From Halomonas campaniensis (lineage in GTDB: Bacteria; Pseudomonadota; Gammaproteobacteria; Pseudomonadales; Halomonadaceae): a stretch of 49,005 nucleotides of DNA. The position numbers and the translations under genes are program-made. The stretch lies in contig NZ_JPUA01000008.1 of assembly GCF_002211105.1 (NCBI RefSeq), positions 1-49,005 of the forward strand. The letters are read 5' to 3'. The stretch's first letter is position 1; each line of letters starts with the position of its first letter. The notes under the pieces were generated by a model. It ran no database searches. It was not told where the DNA came from and was given only the letters and a program-made list of their open reading frames with translations. Of the stretch, positions 1 through 7,229 are shown in pieces.

Positions 1-211
1 TGCAGTACCGAAATCAGGCCTTGGCCGCTTAGTTTTTCACTGTCCAAGTTTATGGGGTCAGTTCAATGAGGTGTCGTTTTTGTTTTCGGCAACCGACATG
101 GGAGCTTACTCTGGCGTTAAGGTTTGCACCTCATCAGCCTGACAAGGCCCTGGCTCGAGATTCAACAAAGTGCGAACCTGGTTCATATCAGATGGGAGAA
201 ACGGTGGATAA

Positions 212-919
212 ATGAGCGTTTATGGAATGCTTTTCATCGCCTGGGGCGCCGGTCTTATGGCACTTTTCGGGGGCTTTCTAGCACATGTTGAGGGAACCGC
301 AAACACGATTGCCAAGCAAGAGCTTGTGCATGGAATCACAGCGTTTGGCGGCGGAATTTTAATGGCTGCTGTTGCCTTTGCGCTAGTGCCAGAGGGAATG
401 CGTGAGTTAAACGCTTGGCAATTAACGGGATTGTTTGCCGCAGGTGGAGTCATTTTTTGTGTTTTGGATGCCTGGCTACAAAACAATGAAGGCAATGTCG
501 CACAGTTTATGGCGATGTTATTAGATTTTGTGCCGGAAGCGGTTTCACTTGGCGCGGTGTTTGCTGCTAACCCGCAAATGGGTGTCTTACTGGCTCTTTT
601 TATAGCTGCGCAAAATTTTCCCGAAGGTTTTAACGCCTATCGTGAATTAAGAGCCGCGAAATTAACCACCAAAACAGCATTATGGGGACTGTTGGGCGTG
701 TCATTTTTCGGCCCGCTATCTGCAATAATGGGGTATTGGTGGTTAAGTGAGGCGCCACAAATTACGGCTATGATCATGAGCTTCGCAGCAGGCGGTATTC
801 TGTATCTGGTATTTCAGGATATTGCGCCGCAAGCGCGAATGCGGCGCCATTGGACACCCTCACTGGGTGCTGTACTTGGCTTTATCATTGGCATGCTGAG
901 TAAGCAACTTTTAGGCTAG
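212..919 (+). CDS. ZIP-family divalent metal transporter, variant metal site
   Basis: A 235-residue, strongly hydrophobic protein with about seven to eight predicted membrane helices, the size of short bacterial ZIP transporters. Two short motifs mark the family: DFVPEA near residues 105-110 and QNFPEG near 134-139, corresponding to the paired HNxPEG/HxxPEG motifs of helices 4 and 5 that form the metal site. Here the first position is Asp or Gln rather than His, so the metal centre is altered and the substrate cannot be read off. ZIP proteins move Zn, Fe or Mn into the cytoplasm; that role is inherited from the family, not shown here. The start follows a GGTGGA stretch. The coding sequence is visibly richer in A and T than the following genes, which suggests a different history. 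It stands alone, with a 300-base gap after it. Confidence 0.75.
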   Translation: MSVYGMLFIAWGAGLMALFGGFLAHVEGTANTIAKQELVHGITAFGGGILMAAVAFALVPEGMRELNAWQLTGLFAAGGVIFCVLDAWLQNNEGNVAQFMAMLLDFVPEAVSLGAVFAANPQMGVLLALFIAAQNFPEGFNAYRELRAAKLTTKTALWGLLGVSFFGPLSAIMGYWWLSEAPQITAMIMSFAAGGILYLVFQDIAPQARMRRHWTPSLGAVLGFIIGMLSKQLLG

Positions 920-1222
920 CCTTCAGTTTATAAATAATGGTCATATCATCTGTAGTCGAGCGCCGGGAGAACAAAAGACCACCACTGCGGTGTACCTGAG
1001 AATACCCGACCCGGTTATCGAGCGGCTGCCGGTATAACGGGTGGGGGGTTGCGCTGGAAAGATGTCATTCCCATGCGAAATGAAGCCCGTAACTCCCCAG
1101 CCAGCGCCCCACACTCACCCATTACCGTCGCTCTAATCACTTTTTCTTACAAAACGTGTAAGGTTGGTACAACAACGGCCACTAAGTGGCATCGCTGATT
1201 CAGCAACGACACGGACTGCTCT
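920..1222 (+). other. Structured intergenic region before the kinase/ynjBCD run
   Basis: No gene is seen in these 303 bases. Two hairpins can be drawn: 1009-1018 with 1034-1042 (ACCCGGTTAT against ATAACGGGT, one bulged G), and 1051-1057 with 1101-1107 (GCGCTGG against CCAGCGC, flanked by G-rich and C-rich runs that extend it imperfectly). A CTGAGA-nn-ACCCG stretch at about 997-1008 recalls the core of TPP riboswitches, but the conserved 3' half is not recognisable. A T-rich stretch lies near 1140. This could be a 5' leader of the downstream operon; no promoter could be assigned with confidence. Confidence 0.4.
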
Positions 1223-2266
1223 ATGCCGATACCGACTGAAGCGCGTTTACAGGCGCTGGCAAGTGAATTAAAGCGGGCCGGAATTACCTACCACGAGCTT
1301 ACGCCGATGGCGGATACCGGGCTGGCCCATGATCATGTGTGGATTCACCGCATTGAGGGCGATGACTGGGTGGCGAGACTGCCCAAGCAGAGCCAGATGA
1401 ACCTGCCGCCTGAAGAGAATCTGGCTTACCAAACCGCCTGTTACCAGCGCTCTAGCCCTGGCGGGCATACGCCAAAACTGTATAGCACACTTCCGCCGAA
1501 CGAGGCACTGCCACGGGGCGGGCTGCTGGTCGAAGCGATCCGCGGCCGCTTGGCGCAACTGCCAGAAGATCTTCCCGCCATCGCGGATGCTCTAGCCAGC
1601 CTGCATAGCCAACCCCTGCCTAACGCCGCGAAGCAGGCGCCACTGCTTGCCCCTGAAGACCCCTGGCAGGCGATGATAGAAGAAGTGCGCCAGCAGGCGA
1701 ACTGGTTAGCCGATGCGCAGCTTTCGTGCAAAGTCACTCAGCGCATTAAACAGGAGCTGGATCTTCTTCCCCCCCGTTTAAGCGATGCCACACCGAGACT
1801 GATTAGCTTCGACACCCACCCTGGCAACTTTTTAATCCGTGACGATGGTCGCGCGGTGCTGGTGGATTTAGAGAAGTGCCGCTACGGCCTGCCGGGTATC
1901 GATCTCGCCCACACCTCGCTTTATACCTCCACCACCTGGGACGTCAGCAGCCAGGCGGAGCTAACGCTAAGTGACGTAATTGATTTCTATCGCCGCTGGC
2001 AAACGGCCATGGGTGAGTCACCCGATACTGACACCCTGGTCGCCTGCCGTCGTGCCACCTGGCTCTGGTCATTAACCTGGTGTGCCAAGTGGCGCGCCCA
2101 GCACTTGAACGCCAAAGATGGCCAGCAGCTCGGTGAAGACTGGTCGGCAGAGCTTACCGATCCCAACGTGATTGACCACGTGCGAGACCGAGTGGAGCAC
2201 TACCTCTCGCTGCCGATTATAGATCACGTTCATAGCGAGCTTCAGTGCTTGCAAGCCTCTCTATAA
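1223..2266 (+). CDS. Phosphotransferase (APH/choline kinase fold), small-molecule kinase
   Basis: A 347-residue protein of the aminoglycoside phosphotransferase/thiamine kinase superfamily. The catalytic loop is visible near residue 196 (ISFDTHPGNFL, a form of HxDxxxxN with the first His replaced by Ser) and is followed by VDLEKC, the equivalent of the DFG metal-binding motif. The N-terminal lobe has the usual LPKQ-type strand. Such kinases phosphorylate hydroxyl groups of small metabolites (thiamine, choline, aminosugars, macrolides). The gene lies 28 bases before ynjB and reads with it, so it probably phosphorylates the solute imported by YnjBCD or a derivative; this is inference. No good ribosome binding site is seen before the ATG. 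Antibiotic resistance is unlikely given the transporter context. Confidence 0.75.
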   Translation: MPIPTEARLQALASELKRAGITYHELTPMADTGLAHDHVWIHRIEGDDWVARLPKQSQMNLPPEENLAYQTACYQRSSPGGHTPKLYSTLPPNEALPRGGLLVEAIRGRLAQLPEDLPAIADALASLHSQPLPNAAKQAPLLAPEDPWQAMIEEVRQQANWLADAQLSCKVTQRIKQELDLLPPRLSDATPRLISFDTHPGNFLIRDDGRAVLVDLEKCRYGLPGIDLAHTSLYTSTTWDVSSQAELTLSDVIDFYRRWQTAMGESPDTDTLVACRRATWLWSLTWCAKWRAQHLNAKDGQQLGEDWSAELTDPNVIDHVRDRVEHYLSLPIIDHVHSELQCLQASL

Positions 2267-2294
2267 CGCTTTGAATTCCTAAAAGAGAAATGCG

Positions 2295-3515
2295 ATGCCC
2301 ATTCAACATCTCCCTTTACGCCTAACGCTCGCCACAGCGATGTTAGCGCTTGCGCTTCCTACTATGGCTAACCCTGCCCCTGATGATTGGCAAGGCGTTT
2401 TAGCAGAAGCTGAAGGCCAAACCGTTTACTGGAATGCCTGGGGAGGCGATACACGCACCAATCGCTATATCGACTGGGTGGCAGAGCAACTGCAGGCGCA
2501 GTACGGCGTCGAAGTGGAGCATGTCAAACTGGACGATACCGGCAGTGCAGTGGCGCGGGTGTTGGCCGAAAAGCAGGCGGGTAATCACGACGAGGGCAGC
2601 ATCGATCTAATCTGGATCAATGGCGAGAACTTTGCTGCCATGCGCGAAAATGATCTACTGTTCGGCCCTTTCGCAGAAGCGCTACCCAATTTCGCACTCA
2701 CCAACCCCGACGAGAACCCCGAGGTGGTGACTGACTTTACGCTTCCCACTGAGGGCTATGAATCTCCCTGGGGTAAGGCACAGATCACCTTTTATTACGA
2801 CAGCGCTCAAACCGAGACACCGCCACAGGATATCCAGGCACTACTTGAGTGGGCCCAAGCCAACCCCGGCCAGTTTAGCTATCCGCGTATCCCCGACTTC
2901 ACCGGCAGCACCTTTTTAAAGCAGGCGCTGATTGAGCTTACCGAGCAGGACGAGGCACTTTACCAGCCGGTTTCAGAGAGCGATTTCGAGGCTGTGACTG
3001 AGCCACTGTGGGCCTATTTGGATGCGTTGCACCCGCACCTCTGGCGCAGCGGGCGCGCCTTTCCCGACTCGGGCCCCAACCTGCGCACCTTGATGAGCGA
3101 CGGCGAGTTAAGTCTGGCGTTCTCTTTCTACCCCACCGATGCTGCCGTCGCGGTGATGGAGTATGAACTGCCCGATAGCGTGCGCAGCTACGTGCTGGAA
3201 GGTGGCACCCTCGGCAATGTTCACTTTGTGGCGATTCCCTATAACTCGCCGCATAAAGCCGGGGCTATGGTGCTTGCTAATTTTCTGCTCTCGCCGGAAG
3301 CACAGGCGCAAAAGCAGTCGCTGGCGATGTGGGGCGACCGCAGCGTGCTGGATATCGATCAGCTAGATGCTGAGACCCAAGCGCTGTTTGAGCAGGGAGA
3401 TCGCCACCCCTCAGAGCTGCCAGCGGACGCGCTGTCTAACACCCTACCCGAGCCGCACCCCAGCTGGATGACCGCCCTTCAAGACGCCTGGCTTGAGCGT
3501 TACGGCGTTAACTAG
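2295..3515 (+). CDS. ynjB: ABC transporter periplasmic substrate-binding protein, YnjB type
   Basis: A 406-residue protein with a signal peptide (positively charged start, hydrophobic stretch to about residue 25, ending ...LPTMA-NPAP) and a type II periplasmic binding fold like iron, thiamine and spermidine binding proteins. The mature N-terminus (VYWNAWGGDTRTNRYIDW) and SIDLIWINGENF segment are characteristic of the YnjB family. It binds an unknown solute in the periplasm and delivers it to YnjC/YnjD, which follow after 3 and 10 bases. Conserved co-occurrence of ynjBCD is known from Escherichia coli, where the substrate is also unproven. An AAAAGAGAAA stretch before the ATG may act as the ribosome site. 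Confidence 0.85.
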   Translation: MPIQHLPLRLTLATAMLALALPTMANPAPDDWQGVLAEAEGQTVYWNAWGGDTRTNRYIDWVAEQLQAQYGVEVEHVKLDDTGSAVARVLAEKQAGNHDEGSIDLIWINGENFAAMRENDLLFGPFAEALPNFALTNPDENPEVVTDFTLPTEGYESPWGKAQITFYYDSAQTETPPQDIQALLEWAQANPGQFSYPRIPDFTGSTFLKQALIELTEQDEALYQPVSESDFEAVTEPLWAYLDALHPHLWRSGRAFPDSGPNLRTLMSDGELSLAFSFYPTDAAVAVMEYELPDSVRSYVLEGGTLGNVHFVAIPYNSPHKAGAMVLANFLLSPEAQAQKQSLAMWGDRSVLDIDQLDAETQALFEQGDRHPSELPADALSNTLPEPHPSWMTALQDAWLERYGVN

Positions 3516-3518
3516 GTC

Positions 3519-5192
3519 ATGCTGCGACTGGCCCCAGTACTCATCATTGGCTTGCTGGTACTACCCGTGGGATCGGGGCTACTCATGGTACTACTGCCTG
3601 CGTTTGGCTACTTGCCAGCGCTAGGCGGCTATGGCTTTAGTTTAGCTCCCTGGCAAATGCTCTTTGCCCAGCCGGGGCTAGGACGTTCGGTGGCGGTTAG
3701 CTTTGCCAGCGGGTTAGTAAGCGCAGCCTTAGCGCTGGCTATTGTCGTGCTGTTTTTAGCCGCCAGTCGGGGCACTTGGTTAGATCGCAGCATACGACGG
3801 TTGGTATCGCCGCTGCTCGCCATCCCTCACGCCGCTATCGCCTTTGGGTTTGCTTTTTTGATTGCCCCTTCAGGCCTGATGGCACGGCTAATATCGCCGT
3901 CGCTGACGGGCTGGGAGCGCCCCCCGGACGCGTTGATAATCAACGATCCGTGGGGGCTTTCCCTAATGGCGGGCCTGGTGCTAAAAGAAGTGCCATTTCT
4001 GCTACTGATGAGCTTGGCAGCACTCCCGCAGTTAGCGCCGGAGAAGCGTTTGATGCTGGCGCGCTCGCTAGGCTATTCACCCACCATTGGCTGGTTAAAG
4101 ACGGTACTGCCGTCGCTCTACCCCCTGATTCGCCTGCCAGTGTATGCGGTCATCGCTTACGCCACCTCGGTAGTCGATATGGCGCTGATTCTGGGGCCAA
4201 CGCTGCCTCCCACGCTGAGCGTATCAATCTTAAGCTGGTTCAACGATCCCGATATTAGCCACCGCTTTATGGCTTCGGCGGCGGCAGTATTACAACTCGG
4301 GGTCACCATCGCTGCGCTGCTCTTTTGGTGGCTGCTGGAACAACTGACCCGCATACTGACACGACGCTGGCTGACCAATGGCAGCCGCCAGGGCGGTGAA
4401 ATCGCCCTGCGTGTGGTTGGCCGCTCGGCGTTACTGTTTTCAAGTATCACGGCGCTGGCGGCCCTGGCCGGGTTGGGGCTATTTTCACTGGCTGGTTTCT
4501 GGCGCTTTCCAGAAGTGTTACCGCAGATGCTAACGCTGGATCACTGGCAACGCAGCGGCCCGATGCTGGTCACGCCGCTCATCAATACCGCATTGATTGG
4601 CCTGATTTCTACCGCCTTGGCCACGGCGCTAGTGCTAGCAACGCTGGAAAATGAGCACCGTCAGCACATTCAACCCAAGCGCGCGTTATGGCTACTCTAT
4701 TTACCCCTGCTAGTGCCGCAAATTGCGTTTCTCTTTGGGCTAATCGTGGCGGCGGAAAGCCTGGGCATTCGCCCTCCGCTTGGCTTGGTAATCGCGGGCC
4801 ACCTGCTCTTTGTGCTGCCCTATGTGTACCTCTCCCTGGCTGAAACCTACCGCCGCCTGGATCCCCGCTGGCTTAAGGTAGCGCGTTCACTGGGGGTGTC
4901 ACGTAGCGCCGCTTTTTGGCGGGTTCGTCTGCCGCTGTTAATCGCGCCGCTGTTAACGGCCTTTGCGGTGGGCCTGGCGGTGAGCATTGGCCAATACTTA
5001 CCCACTCAGTTACTCGGTGCGGGCCGTGTGACCACCGTGACCACAGAGGCCGTCGCGCTTGCCTCTGGCAGCAATCGGCGCTTAATCGGTGTTTGGGCAT
5101 TAGTGCAGGCGGGCCTGCCGTTGATTGGCTTTATACTTGCGTTAGGGGTGCCCCGTTTATTGGCTACCCACCGCCGTGATCTAGCTACCTAA
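3519..5192 (+). CDS. ynjC: ABC transporter permease with two fused permease halves, YnjC type
   Basis: A 557-residue inner-membrane protein with about twelve helices and two complete binding-protein-dependent permease domains in tandem, the usual form for YnjC and ThiP-like permeases. Each half has an EAA-type cytoplasmic loop for docking to the ATPase: LMLARSLGYSPTIGWLKTVL in the first half and RWLKVARSLGVSRSAAFWRV in the second. Because both halves are in one chain, a single gene supplies the full channel. It starts 3 bases after ynjB and ends 10 bases before ynjD, so the three are translated from one transcript. Its substrate is the one bound by the adjacent binding protein, which is unknown. 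Confidence 0.85.
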   Translation: MLRLAPVLIIGLLVLPVGSGLLMVLLPAFGYLPALGGYGFSLAPWQMLFAQPGLGRSVAVSFASGLVSAALALAIVVLFLAASRGTWLDRSIRRLVSPLLAIPHAAIAFGFAFLIAPSGLMARLISPSLTGWERPPDALIINDPWGLSLMAGLVLKEVPFLLLMSLAALPQLAPEKRLMLARSLGYSPTIGWLKTVLPSLYPLIRLPVYAVIAYATSVVDMALILGPTLPPTLSVSILSWFNDPDISHRFMASAAAVLQLGVTIAALLFWWLLEQLTRILTRRWLTNGSRQGGEIALRVVGRSALLFSSITALAALAGLGLFSLAGFWRFPEVLPQMLTLDHWQRSGPMLVTPLINTALIGLISTALATALVLATLENEHRQHIQPKRALWLLYLPLLVPQIAFLFGLIVAAESLGIRPPLGLVIAGHLLFVLPYVYLSLAETYRRLDPRWLKVARSLGVSRSAAFWRVRLPLLIAPLLTAFAVGLAVSIGQYLPTQLLGAGRVTTVTTEAVALASGSNRRLIGVWALVQAGLPLIGFILALGVPRLLATHRRDLAT

Positions 5193-5202
5193 GAGAGGCA
5201 TT

Positions 5203-5859
5203 GTGACGACTTCTTTATGTGCGCCGCTCAGCCTTGGGCAAACACTACGCCTTGAGCACATTAGCATCGCCCTGGCAGGCCGAGAGTTACTGGCCGTGGA
5301 TGCCGCTATTGCCGCGGGTGAGGTGCTCACGGTAATGGGGCCTTCGGGGTCGGGCAAATCCACCTTGTTGGCCTATATTGCAGGTTTTCTTGACCGCGAG
5401 TTTACCGCCAGCGGCGGCGTATGGTTGGGCGAGCGCGATTTACTCGGACTGCCCGCCGAGAAGCGTGGTATTGGGCTGCTGTTTCAGGATCCACTACTAT
5501 TTCCTCACCTCAGCGTGGGCGGCAACTTGCGTTTCGGGCTGCCTCGCAGCAGCAAAGAGAAGCACCAGCAGGTTAGCCAGGCCCTGGAGCAGGTTGGTCT
5601 TGCGGGGCTAGAGTCCCGCGATCCAGCCACCCTTTCCGGTGGCCAGCAATCACGCGTGGCGCTAATGCGCCTGCTGCTCTCCAAGCCCAAAGCGGTGCTG
5701 CTGGACGAACCGTTTTCCAAGCTGGATACGGCGCTGCGCCAGGAGATGCGTGCGCTGGTGTTTAGCCAACTGCGTGAAGCAGGTCTGCCTGCACTGCTGG
5801 TCACCCACGACCACGCGGATGCCAAGGCGGCGGGAGGGCCGGTCATTGAGCTCGGCTGA
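5203..5859 (+). CDS. ynjD: ABC transporter ATP-binding protein, YnjD type
   Basis: A 218-residue ATPase that powers the YnjBC importer. All motifs are present in order: Walker A GPSGSGKST at residues 46-54, Q-loop Gln95 in LLFQDP, signature LSGGQ at 144-148, Walker B VLLDEP at 165-170, and the switch His202 in THDH. It is short, lacking a C-terminal regulatory domain, as is usual for YnjD. The start is a GTG preceded by AGAGAGG; the next upstream in-frame codons give no better site. The last 14 bases overlap the proposed start of the glycosyltransferase gene. Confidence 0.88.
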   Translation: MTTSLCAPLSLGQTLRLEHISIALAGRELLAVDAAIAAGEVLTVMGPSGSGKSTLLAYIAGFLDREFTASGGVWLGERDLLGLPAEKRGIGLLFQDPLLFPHLSVGGNLRFGLPRSSKEKHQQVSQALEQVGLAGLESRDPATLSGGQQSRVALMRLLLSKPKAVLLDEPFSKLDTALRQEMRALVFSQLREAGLPALLVTHDHADAKAAGGPVIELG

Positions 5860-6556
5860 CCCAGCGCCTCGATTAAGCATCATTATGCCCATGCTCAACG
5901 AGGCCGACAGTATTGAAACGGCCCTGGTGCCGCTGCAATCTCTGCGCGCCCAGCACCTCTCGGCACAGGTCGAAGTGATCGTAGTCGATGGCGGCAGTGG
6001 CGATGACAGCGTTCGCATCGCCAAACCGCTGGCCGACCGGGTGCTCAGCAGCCCACCGGGGCGAGCACGGCAAATGAACCTGGGCGCACAGCACGCCAGT
6101 GCGCCAGCGCTGCTGTTCCTGCACGCGGATAGCCTACTGCCTGAAGGCGCCGTTGAGCAGATAACCCACGCACTCATCCACCACGCTTGGGGGCGCTTTG
6201 ATATTGCGCTTTCAGGTCGTAGCCGCTGGCTACCCGTAGTGAGTTGGATGATGAATCAGCGCTCGCGGTTAACCGGCATTGCCACCGGCGACCAGGGCAT
6301 GTTTGTAAGCACCGCTAGCTTCAAGGCAGTCGAGGGCTTTCCCGAACAGCCGCTGATGGAAGATATTGCGCTCGCTGAACGGCTCAAACAGGTATCGCGC
6401 CCCGCCTGCCTAACGGCGAAAGTGATAAGCTCGGGCAGGCGCTGGGATCAGTTCGGCGCTTGGAAAACCATCCGCTTGATGTGGCGACTGCGCTATCGCT
6501 ATTGGCGCGGCGTGAGCGCAACCCAACTCGCCAAGGAGTATCGCGATGCCCGCTGA
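5846..6556 (+). CDS. Family 2-like glycosyltransferase, rSAM/selenodomain-associated transferase 2
   Basis: A GT-A fold glycosyltransferase of about 236 residues. Visible motifs are the opening strand LSIIMPMLNEADSI, the nucleotide-binding VDGGSGDDS near residue 48, a HADS motif (DxD-like, metal and sugar nucleotide) near 93, TGDQGMFVS, and MEDIALAERL. This pattern matches the family named 'transferase 2, rSAM/selenodomain-associated' (TIGR04283). I chose the TTG at 5846 because GGGAGGG lies about eight bases upstream and the conserved strand begins soon after; an ATG further upstream at 5750 would lie deep inside ynjD in another frame. It overlaps ynjD by 14 bases and the next gene by 11, so it belongs to the operon. 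The acceptor is unknown. Confidence 0.8.
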   Translation: MSSADPAPRLSIIMPMLNEADSIETALVPLQSLRAQHLSAQVEVIVVDGGSGDDSVRIAKPLADRVLSSPPGRARQMNLGAQHASAPALLFLHADSLLPEGAVEQITHALIHHAWGRFDIALSGRSRWLPVVSWMMNQRSRLTGIATGDQGMFVSTASFKAVEGFPEQPLMEDIALAERLKQVSRPACLTAKVISSGRRWDQFGAWKTIRLMWRLRYRYWRGVSATQLAKEYRDAR

Positions 6557-7160
6557 AACACCCCACCTGCACCTGCTCGCCAAAGCGCCGCTGGCGGGGC
6601 AGGCCAAAACGCGCTTGGCGCCCCTGCTAGGTTTAGAAGGGGCTGCCAACGCCCACGCGGAGCTGGTACGCCACTGCGTCGCCAGCGCCTGCAAAGCGCT
6701 GCCTGCTGAAAACGTCACGCTATGGACGGCGCTTGATCACGTACACCCGCTGTTTACCGAGCTTCGCGAAGCCTTTGGTGTGGCGCTGTGCGCTCAACCA
6801 GAGGGTGATTTAGGCGCACGGGTTCGCTATGCCCTGAACAGTACGCCAGGGCCTGCCATGCTGATGGGCAGCGACTGCCCGAGCATCACCAGCGAACTGA
6901 TCACGGCCTGCGCGCAGCAACTGGCTAGTTTTGATGTGGTGCTGTTACCCGCAGAAGATGGCGGCTACGGCTTTGTGGGTACCCGGCAAGACTACCCCGC
7001 ACTGTTTGAAGATATTCCTTGGGGTACTAAAAGCGTACTGACCACCACTAAGCAGCGCATTGGGCAACTGGGGTTGAGCGCCGCCTACCCGGCAACAATT
7101 TGGGATGTGGATCGCCCGGAAGATTGGCAGCGCTGGAAAAGTGCTCCCGTGTCAGTGTAA
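6546..7160 (+). CDS. DUF2064 transferase, rSAM/selenodomain-associated transferase 1
   Basis: A 204-residue protein of the CofC-like nucleotidyl/glycosyl transferase group. Features are the N-terminal LAKAPLAGQAKTRLAPLLG (basic phosphate-binding loop), MGSDCPSI near residue 115, and PAEDGGYGFVG with IPWGT. This is the family named 'transferase 1, rSAM/selenodomain-associated' (TIGR04282, DUF2064), which commonly sits beside the transferase 2 family as it does here. The pair is known from arsenosugar-type gene clusters in other bacteria, but no radical SAM gene or SelD is present in this window, so the product here is unknown. It overlaps the preceding gene by 11 bases. Confidence 0.82.
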   Translation: MPAETPHLHLLAKAPLAGQAKTRLAPLLGLEGAANAHAELVRHCVASACKALPAENVTLWTALDHVHPLFTELREAFGVALCAQPEGDLGARVRYALNSTPGPAMLMGSDCPSITSELITACAQQLASFDVVLLPAEDGGYGFVGTRQDYPALFEDIPWGTKSVLTTTKQRIGQLGLSAAYPATIWDVDRPEDWQRWKSAPVSV

Positions 7161-7229
7161 GGAAACGGGCGACCCTCTCACAGATTAACCACCGATACTG
7201 TCCTTATTATTAGCGCTGGAGTTTTTATT

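Noticed and set aside
1..211. Possible transposon remnant (TTTATGGGGTCAG-like stretch)
   Set aside because: The sequence resembles motifs seen near REP-type transposases, but no inverted repeat or transposase is present here.
960..1060. TPP riboswitch
   Set aside because: The CTGAGA and ACCC parts are suggestive, but the 5' partner is CGGGAGAAC rather than GGGGTGC and the conserved 3' arm is missing. Kept only as an open observation.
1223..2266. Antibiotic resistance phosphotransferase
   Set aside because: The fold is shared, but the catalytic His is replaced and the gene is in an operon with a solute importer.
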